The translations under genes were made by a program, and so were the position numbers. Positions 55,670 through 64,000 of a stretch of DNA of 64,000 nt are shown here, in pieces (position 1 is the first letter of the stretch; each line of letters starts with the position of its first letter). The notes under the pieces were generated by a model. The model worked only from the letters and a program-made list of their open reading frames with translations, was not told where the DNA came from and searched no databases. Origin of the DNA: Bolinopsis microptera (lineage: Eukaryota > Ctenophora > Tentaculata > Lobata > Bolinopsidae); NCBI RefSeq assembly GCF_026151205.1, contig NC_087083.1:14808280-14872279 (forward strand), in the 5' to 3' direction.

Positions 55670-56681
55670 ATGACAGGTTAGTTGGCAGTGAAAGTGAAAG
55701 TGAAAGTGAAAGTTGTATATGAATTACATTATGGTTAGCATTGCAAGAAACTACTGCATTTGGATTGAATGCCGGTTTTGCACCTCTTATAATAATATTT
55801 CATAGAACAATATTTTAAAATCAAATATGTGCGTGAAGTGAAATTTTAAGTGAAAGTGAAAGTGAAACATTTATCAAAAAAGTGCCCTCTTCATTCAGGG
55901 CCGTGCAGCAATGGGAGTGACTTCATCAAGGAGCACTTTCGAACGAGCGAGGGAATCTACAAGTTGGTCCACAATGTGGGTTTCTACACTGCACTGGGAC
56001 TCAAGCATCCAAAGTAATTAAATAATCAGTTGATTAATTAGTTAATTGATTAATTAGTTAAAGTAGCGATTTAAAATCAGTAGGATTAATGATTTAGTCT
56101 AGCATTATCAATGCGAACTGTGAAGCTGCTTTCACAGTGCACTTATGGTTTCATTAGAATGACTAGTGAGCTAGTGTAACCCGTGCCCACGGCCGGGATT
56201 TTCGTAGTTAAAACGGTGTGAAAGTATGAACTCGCTCAATCCAAACACACCGCAATTCAATTCTAAATGCCCCTCACGTATCTAATTATAATAGTAATAC
56301 TTGATAGGCAATCTAGACTCTTGAGGTCCCCTGCCAAATTACCTAATTATATAGCAAATCTAGATAGATGGCCTAGTGGTAAAGTGGTTAGAGCATCCGC
56401 CTTCTACGCAGAAGGTCCAGGGTTCGATTCCCAATGTTACCTAGTCTAAGGAGTAGCTAAGGATCCATTGGATCTATGCAATCTCCTCGATCGACTCAGC
56501 CGAATGATAGGATACTTGATTTAGGGTTAAATGAGGAGGGGTACCTGTTAAAAGTTCAGGAAACTTCCTAAGATACCCCTTTAGCACATACTGTAAACAT
56601 AGTACTATACTACTATTACTATTACTATTACCATTACTATTATGAGGGGAGAGAGGGAGAGAGAGAGAGCGAGAGTGGGAG

Positions 56682-56718
<37 letters not shown>

Positions 56719-59700
56719 TAGTATCACATTTGGGTCACAAACTTATCAATTAAACCACTTACCACCGGCCGATTTAAAAAACCTTTATCATTTGGCTTCG
56801 TCAGAGTTTTCTCGTCACTATACCGAAAAAATCAGCCCCGTAACTCTTACCGTTTTCTTGATTAAGCCGTTCGAAAATTTCCAGACACACAGACAGACAG
56901 ACAGACAAACAGACAAACAGACAGACAGACATACACACATCTTGAGATTATTAGTATTGATAACATATTTATTGTACGTCTCTCCTCAGAATGCCACTGC
57001 CGAAGGTCACGTTGTTCACAATAAAGGACCAGTTTGGTAGTCGAGAGAAGATTGTCTACAATCTCACCAAAGATTTGTACTTGCTCAATGCATCGGATCT
57101 TCTGCAAGTTAGTTCAACCTTTCACGTGACTTTCTCACGGCTCTCTGATTGGTGTTTTTACATCACTTGATAGAATACGACTTTCTGATTGGTCTTGTCA
57201 TATCACGTGACAGAGATACAGCTCTCTGTTTGGTCTTGTCATATCACGTGACAGAGATACAGCTCTCTGATTGCTTGATTTCAGTTGGATACAGAGAGGA
57301 GTGTGCAGGGCAAGCACACGTTTAAAGATAAATGTCCGACTTGTCACGACGTTAACCTTCTCACTAGGTGAGTGATCGGTAATAGGCATTAAAATGGCTT
57401 CATATTTGGTACACTAAGTAGTTTCTGAGAGCACGGTCAGAGATAGACTTACTTGATCGCAGTTTGTACTCTTAGTGGCGCTCAATTATATATAGCATAG
57501 CCTAAATTAATTAAGTTATCGTATAAAGAAAGTAAAATCAATGGTGCGTTTGATGAACCCCTACCTTCATTAATATTGTATTAGATTGTTTATAGTGATA
57601 AATTTGTTGAATAAATTGAGTTTTAGGTGCCACTTAAACTCTTTTTTAAGTGCGACCTCATACTTAAAACGCTGTTTAAGTATGACCTAAAGGTTGGTGT
57701 ATACGGTACGGGCCTTAGTCGCTACTCTATCCTGTAAGCGCACTAAATTTATTGCTCTCTTGATAGAGTCACGTGACTAAGACATCACGAGCAGAACCAC
57801 TATGAAATGCATCAGTAGTGTTACAGCAAATTGATACAAACGATAATCGTCTGAGAGCTGCAATTAGTTAAAGATCATCTCCGCTAATTGTAAACGGTTA
57901 ATCTGGTATACTTACACTGAGTAGTAGTGAGGAGTTATTATTAGAACATTTCACCATATCTATTTAAATGTGTGGGTATTACAACTTTACAATCTCTGAA
58001 GCCCCAGACTTTCTCAGAACATATAACTATAAGTATCATATAATATCTTTCTCATAAAAACCATACTTCATAAAATTCTTATGTACATGTTCATGAGTCG
58101 CTTTAGATGGCTTAAACTGAATCTTTGGATTCTGAGTTCTTTTTGGCTATAAAGCGATGTTTAAATTTCTAGTTATTATTATTATTATTATTAAAAAACT
58201 TCACTTTTATAGGACTTGTTAGACTGGACTTATACATTTAGATTTTGTCAAATTCATAATCCCTAAACTAAAGATAGTCTGATTAAAGTATTTACCCTCT
58301 TGCTAGAGGTGTATAAAAACATAAATAGTGATCGTAATGCTGTTTAATTGTGTTGTTTTATTACTCTGTTTCAGGTCGAAAGATAGTGTTCATTTATTGG
58401 TGGGAACTACTGACGGTCAAGTTCATCTTATCAATCCTTTAAAATGGGAGTTTATTAAAATATATAACGAAAACGTAAGTATTTAGATTGATTTCTTTTC
58501 TCAATAGCAAAATGGACATTGCGGATTAAAATTGTTAAGACTGGTATTTAAAAGTTATACTGATTTACATTTTCCAAGAATTTAGTGTATCGTTCTTAAA
58601 AGAGACCAAATTATACCCAAAAGCGAATCCCAGTAAGCTGCATTCCTGACAATTTTCAATAATATTTGTGCTTCTAAAATTTTCTGAAGTCATTTTGCAT
58701 GATCATTTAACAGCATAATTACGTAATAAACTTGAATATGTTTCTTGCTCTCTACTACTGTTTCTTAGATTTCAGTATTTTCGCTGCTCAGGAATGTGAT
58801 AATTACACTAATTATTGTAGAATAATGTTTAAAATGATGATAATTATGTTTTCAGTATGCGATAGAAAATGGAGAAAGCTCAGTCACTTGTGTTAAGTGG
58901 ATACCGGGATCAGAAACTCAGTTCATAGGTATTTATGGAATGCACACATTTTCATCAGAAATCCTTAGAATAGATCCACAATGTATTAATGTATTACTTT
59001 TCTGGACATATTTCTATTTACACGCATATTTAGTGTATCCCTATTCTCTTATTCCACTAATAAATTGCAAATCACATGATCCGGATTTTACGAACCATTT
59101 ATATGATATACCCTAATAAATAAACATCGCTTCCGGATTTCTCATCTTTATAATTTTTCAGCTTCCTTTTCTAGCGGTAACATGTACATTTTCAACACGA
59201 CCTACTGTACTAAAACGCCGATGAACGAACCTGCTATCTCATTTACTCTCTCCAAGCAGGGAGATAGTTACAATATTCTCGTGGTGAGTCCTTTCACTTT
59301 CACTTTCACTTCCAAAAACTATTTGATTAGTTACATTTAGTTTTACCGCTCATTTAAGCTCCTAATTCTAAGATTTGATCAGCAATTCTATTCGCTTGAG
59401 AACGGTAATTCACATAACTGTAAAATTTAATCGATGGAAGTTCATTAAAATTTACCATGTCCCTAAACGAGTCGTTAAATTTCGAAATTTTCGAAAAGTA
59501 CCGCGTTGCACGTGGGTGTAGGAACAGAACTGTAATATGAGCTAACTACTAGCAAATATCCTGTTGCAACATATGGAGAACATCTAGTGTTGTTGGTTTG
59601 GTTAACGGTCGCGCGCACGAGTTGGTTTTTCCTTCGTAATGCGTCGTTCACGATAAATTATATGGTTTAAGACTGGGGGTACATAATATTTAAAGTCACT

Positions 59701-62700
59701 ATTGTGACGGTACATTAGAACTAGACAGAAACAAAGTGTGAAGGGCCTGAACGGAACCCCTCGGTTTCAGTTCCTTGTTTAACACTGCCGTACAGCAAGG
59801 ACATTCGCACCCCACCACTGTTATACTACCTTCATCAACCATGCCCCTCTGCTATTGAAACTGTATCATTTTGGCAGCTTCAACTAATTACTCTTATTTA
59901 CCCTTTTTTGCTCTCATCTTTTTTAGCGATTTGACATGCGTTTAGTGCGCCTTATAAGTTAAAGTCCCAAATATGGTAGGAAAGATCTACTTATCAGTAT
60001 AATACACTATTCTATTTGCTCTTTTACCTTAGTACGGTTTCCCTACTCAGCATCGTGGTAAAAGTAGAACGAAGGAGATTGTAAAGTGGGAACTGAAGTG
60101 TGGGCAGATCAACGAGTTTTCTTTTTCTCCGGATACAAAACATCTGGCAGTCGTTTCTCAAGATGGCTTTCTTAGGGTCTTTGACTTTACTTCGTGAGTT
60201 ATTAGTTTGCTGATTCTCATATCAATAAGAGTGCACTGAGTAATGTGCATGTTACATTTTAACACAAAATCTAAAAATTCACTCTTAAATTGTTAACTCA
60301 GTTAAGAGACTTAATAAGCTATTTTTGGGAATCTAACTATAATTGTTTCAGGGAGGATTTGGTGTCAGCTATGAGGAGTTATTTTGGTGGATTATTGTGC
60401 GTTTGCTGGAGTCCTGATGGAAGGTATGCTGTTACATTGCTCGATTATCGTTTCAACTCCAATCACACAGTTTGGAAATTTGCTAGAATGCACTTTGTCA
60501 GTTGTCACAGGAAATAAATTTGCAATTTGCTCGTCAAATCCACTAACCGATATCTTATGAAGCTCTTTTAGCCAGAAATTATATTGGGCATATCCTGTCC
60601 AAACCCAGGATGCACTACATGAATAATTCGTTGTAACTTTGTTTGAAAAGCATTAATATCACTGAAATGCCCCTTATTAAACGCTGTAACGTCAGGTATA
60701 TAGTGACGGGTGGAGAAGATGACCTAGTTACGGTATGGTCACTGCAAGATCACAAGATTACTGCAAGGGGTGAGGGGCACAAGTCTTGGGTCACTATGGT
60801 CACCTTTGATCCTTATAATTCGAAAGGAATAGCTTCGAACGGCAGGTAACGATGAGATTCTCTTTCACTTTAATTTTCAATTATACACTGTTGTTTGTAC
60901 CGCTATTGACCTTTGTGAGTTTGACGCTTACAATTGTAAGGGTATAGCTTCGAACGGTAACTTACACTAAGATCTTTTAAACTAAACTAGTAAACTGAGA
61001 TTAAATTACTAGTGAGGAAGGGTATGACGTGAATTTTAGCTTGAAAAACTGTAAAAATAATGACATTCCGCTTCCTCCTTTGAATTCTCTATGACCTCCT
61101 TAGTGCACGAATTTTAAAATTGAATTTTAATCTTTAGAACTTCCCCTCTAGTTGTCCTTAACTTTCCCTTTTTGTCCTGCCTACTATTTATTGTACTTTA
61201 TTAACTTCCCCTGGTAACGGTGTATACTGTTGCAGGCCACTAGAAGAAGATAATGCAGAATTACCAGTCTACAGGTTCGGTAGTGTGGGTCAGGATGCTC
61301 ACATATTCTTCTGGGATCTTTGCGAGGTCAGTCTTATTTGTTCTTTCTACCAAAGCTCTACCTGGGTTTGTCTTATTGACAAAGTGAAACTCTCAGGATC
61401 ATACTTAGTATTGGTCAAAAAATCTTGAACCATATTTATTTTGACACGTTTAAAAGTGATTTAATTAATTAATTAATTAATTAATTCTCTTTCAGGATTC
61501 GTTAGAACCAGTGTCGACGTGGCGAACAAAATCTGACACTCCAAGCGAAACAGAGTGCGACAAGAAACGTCCCGTTGATAAATCAGCTAACAATTCTAAC
61601 AACATCTCCAACTCCTCCTACTCCTCTTTTACTCTACCTCTGAAAGGGTGTGTGCTTTGTATATATATATTTTACTCTACCTCTGAAAGGGTGTGTGCTT
61701 TGTATATTTAAGACTTTTGTGGTATTTTTTGGGACTGCTGGTACCAAAATCATCATTCTAGTTTGTAAGTAGACTTAAGGTGTAAACTTTCTTCGTTGGT
61801 GTTCTCTTGCGTCTTATTGTATTCTAGAAACAGTTGCTGAAGACTAAATTGAGACTTCAATAGGGTCCATTCAAATCGTTAGTTTGGAAGTAAATTGGTT
61901 TAGGATTTTAGCTGGATTAGAATATATTCCATTATATCTCCAATTATATCTCCACTTTCAAGTCGTCTAACAGGGGCTTACTATTAAAGTAAACAAACAT
62001 GTATCACCTCCTGATCCTCGCCAGAATCCACATTTATTATATCTCCACTTTCACTTTCACTTTCAGGTCGCCTAACAAGAAAAGTAACAAAGTATCCGAC
62101 GCAGCTAACACGCTACCTCACCGAAACAAATTTAGTAAACTACGAAGTTTCGTCCGACACTCTCATAGTGATACACATTTATCAGGTCAGTTACTTTCAC
62201 TTTCGTTATAACTTGTTATCTTACTTTCACTTTACTTTACTGTCGTATTGCTTTCACTCTGCTAATAAAGTATTTGTTTTCAGATTCCCAACTTCTGCGA
62301 AATATACAATGTTACACGATATTAGACAGTGTTAAGGTTCCACGCTTATACGAGGTAGGTTTCGTCTACAATTTAATTAATTAATTAATTAATTAATTAA
62401 TTTAATTTGGTAACCTCGCATTTTAGTTATCACTCTTTAGACCTGACGTAAGATTATTACACACTGTTTTGTTGGAGTAGTATTTAATTTAACGGGTGAT
62501 ACTCACAAAATATTTGTTCCAAATATGTCCAAGACCGTAGACGAGTCCAACTCTGCGCGCGTCTTGGTATGTTATACTTATAAACATACAATATTTAATT
62601 GACTAAAAATTAAATATTTAATTTACGATAAATTTTAATAAAATATTTAATAAATGGCTTGTTCAGGTACCAAGGATAGATCCACTAGTCAGTAAAAGAG

Positions 62701-62813
62701 TATCCTCTGAGAGACTGACTTGCATTGTATTCACTAAAGACCATGTTCTTCTCTCTTGCAATGAGGGCAATATATACGTGTGGTCCAGGCCTACCAACGC
62801 CATCACCAGTTGA
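55670..62813 (+). CDS. WDR20: WDR20 orthologue, WD-repeat protein
   Basis: WDR20 binds USP12/USP46 with WDR48 and raises their deubiquitinase activity. Fifteen exons give 526 aa (human about 569): 55670-55676, 55899-56013, 56990-57107, 57285-57367, 58375-58474, 58856-58928, 59162-59283, 60033-60193, 60352-60423, 60696-60845, 61236-61326, 61496-61647, 62067-62185, 62284-62354, 62667-62813. Junctions are GT-AG and phases agree. Family blocks are RTSEGIYKL (N-terminus), [118 protein letters not shown], then after a Ser/Asn-rich linker (about 370-450) [10 protein letters not shown] and GNIYVWSRP. The start at 55670 gives an N-terminus matching the vertebrate length, but the frame is open to an ATG at 55568. 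The variable linker is shorter than in vertebrates. Confidence 0.94.
56368..56640 (+). mobile_element. tRNA-derived SINE, copy 2, in WDR20 intron 2
   Basis: Same family as 55150-55396. The head contains GTGGTTAGAGCATCCGCC and the B box GGTTCGATTCC. The body is colinear and slightly shorter before the GATACCCCTTT block. The tail is a run of TACTAT and TATTAC triplet-like units ending about 56641. A nine-base insertion (TGGTAAAG region) lies in the A box. Confidence 0.88.
56641..56935. repeat. Microsatellites in WDR20 intron 2
   Basis: (GA)n at about 56645-56672, (AC)n at about 56685-56715 and an (ACAG)n run at about 56884-56935, all in the second intron. Confidence 0.9.
57125..57280. repeat. 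Tandem repeat with CACGTGA in WDR20 intron 3
   Basis: About three to four units of some 48 bp containing TCTGATTGGTCTTGTCATAT and CACGTGACAGAGATACAGCT. The array fills most of the 177-bp intron up to the exon 4 acceptor. Confidence 0.85.
57370..58374 (+). other. WDR20 intron 4, no recognised content
   Basis: One-kilobase intron, AT-rich. No repeat array or coding segment seen. Confidence 0.5.
59284..60032 (+). other. WDR20 intron 7, no recognised content
   Basis: It begins with a (TTTCAC)n run after the donor. The remainder is unique sequence. Confidence 0.5.
61630..61700 (+). repeat. Tandem duplication spanning a WDR20 splice donor
   Basis: About 35 bp containing TTTACTCTACCTCTGAAAGG and the following GTGTGTGCTTTG occur twice, so the end of exon 12 and its donor are duplicated. 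The first donor (after 61647) gives a phase that fits exon 13. Reading on through the second copy meets a stop at about 61709. Confidence 0.8.
62488..62590 (+). repeat. Dispersed 95-bp repeat, copy B, in WDR20 intron 14
   Basis: Partner of 18157-18252. In this copy CCAAGAC and GTCTTGG form a stem around the GCGCGCG block. Confidence 0.75.
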
Positions 62814-62947
62814 CGACCCTTTAATTGGACCATTAGCTAATTAATTGGTCAATTTGTTAATCATTTAAATGATTGGTTGAGTTAATAAAAACTATAACTG
62901 ATTTAGCAGATTATGTGGAATAAATAGCTGCACCGTTTGAGTGTTAC
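62814..62947 (+). terminator. WDR20 3' region with AATAAA-type signals
   Basis: AATAAA occurs at about 62884 and again at 62919 after the stop, either of which could direct polyadenylation. Confidence 0.5.
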
Positions 62948-63105
62948 AATCACGTGATACAATCACGTGATATTCATGTATAGCACGTGTACAATCACGT
63001 GATATTCATGTATATCACGTGTACAATCACGTGATATTCATGTATATCACGTGTACAATCACGTGATATTCATGTATATCACGTGTACAATCACGTGATA
63101 TTCAT
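62948..63105. repeat. 33-bp minisatellite with TCACGTGA
   Basis: About five copies of a unit containing ACAATCACGTGATATTCATG and TATATCACGTGT, just past the WDR20 3' end. Each unit has two CACGTG E-boxes. Confidence 0.92.
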
Positions 63106-64000
63106 TTTTGGATTGTAATGGATTAGATCTGAGTAATTATGAAGACATCAGTTTAGTTCATATAATTAATCAATCTTTTGAGGCTGAAAGAAATAAGTTC
63201 CATAACTATTCAAAATGTCCGTTGTTGACTTTAACTTTATTGCTGGATATTTCGAGTGTTTCGGTATAAAATGGAATGTTGAAGAAAATAAAATTTATAA
63301 AAGATGTTACGGTTTTTAAAAGGGAGGGAAAAGTTGTTCTATTACGCTACACTATGATAACATTCTCATCTGATAAAATAGTAATAGTTGTACTATAATA
63401 TGCCAGTACTTTACGGCTACGCGTGACGAAATATTGAATTGTGCCTAACATTAAACCATTTTTATTAGTTTATTTCATGGTATAATTCCGGGAATTGTTT
63501 TTATCTGCGAGTTTTATCAAAAGGCAGCTTTTTCATCTTGAATCTTAGACGGAAAATTACCTGTTTACCAATTTAACATTAACGTTTTGTTTAAGAACTT
63601 TAAAGTTCAAGAGTTTCCTGTACTTGTGTCTTGCACCCTTTTAAATATGTACTTACGTTGGATCAAACTACCGTAGTAATATTATCAGTATATTCTGAAC
63701 GAATTGTGTGATGGGCAGTTATTGATATTTTGGTATTTTCGTTAAAAGCTGAAAACCATGCAACGCCTGTGTCGTTATTGTCCTCCATTTTAAACCATTA
63801 TTAAATTTGACCAAAACCCATGTCCTACTGAAGCGGAAAGCCTAATTATAGGGGGGTGGTCTATATTGCGAAAGAGCAGAATTTTGTCATCACCGCAGGT
63901 CCATCGGGCCACCTCATATATCCAAACCCGATTACTTATTCCCTACGATCTTTTTGCCTTCGGCAAGAGTAGGGGAAAAATCGAAAATTTGCACACGTGG
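63106..64000. other. Non-coding right end of window
   Basis: AT-rich sequence; no gene, RNA or transposon end recognised. Confidence 0.5.

Overview
The window looks like nuclear DNA of an invertebrate animal. It is AT-rich, its genes are spliced with GT-AG introns, and it carries a (TTAGGG)n array, tRNA-derived SINEs, several kinds of LINE remnant and an unusually high load of minisatellites. The recognisable proteins (kinesin-2 KIF3B, prefoldin subunit 2, WDR20, a possible ashwin) are widespread in animals. A non-bilaterian such as a cnidarian or sponge would fit the repeat types, but that is only an impression. All exon models were read by hand from splice signals and family knowledge. No alignment or transcript was available.

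Layout. 1-19.5 kb is gene-poor: about a dozen tandem arrays, two copies of an RTE-like LINE, a CR1/L2-like LINE scrap, a cluster of four TGACGTCA sites, and one small TATA-led ORF at 10.57 kb. 19.6-32.5 kb is a minus-strand gene cluster, in transcription order an ashwin-like gene, PFDN2 (4 exons, 138 aa) and KIF3B (18 exons, 766 aa). KIF3B introns hold at least six different tandem arrays, two LINE fragments, an interstitial telomeric array and a truncated copy of one coding exon.

32.7-46.9 kb is a nest of mobile DNA bounded by two 347-bp direct repeats about 98% identical. Inside are a 1.85-kb element with 35-bp inverted ends and a 6-bp target duplication, a long hairpin, two scraps of a retroelement-type nuclease-like ORF, and two LINEs; in one of these a PHD-finger region is joined directly to reverse transcriptase without an endonuclease. 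46.9-51.4 kb holds a 702-bp hAT-like non-autonomous transposon with a perfect 8-bp target duplication and a self-complementary repeat.

51.4-52.7 kb (minus) encodes an unrecognised 212-aa type I membrane protein in three exons. 55.67-62.81 kb (plus) is a WDR20 orthologue (15 exons, 526 aa) with SINE copies upstream and in intron 2. The rest is non-coding as far as can be seen.

Functional links: KIF3B is a motor subunit of heterotrimeric kinesin-2 (intraflagellar transport), PFDN2 is a subunit of the co-chaperone that delivers actin and tubulin to CCT, and WDR20 is an activator of the USP12/USP46 deubiquitinases. They are neighbours here and there is no sign of shared regulation beyond the tandem minus-strand order.
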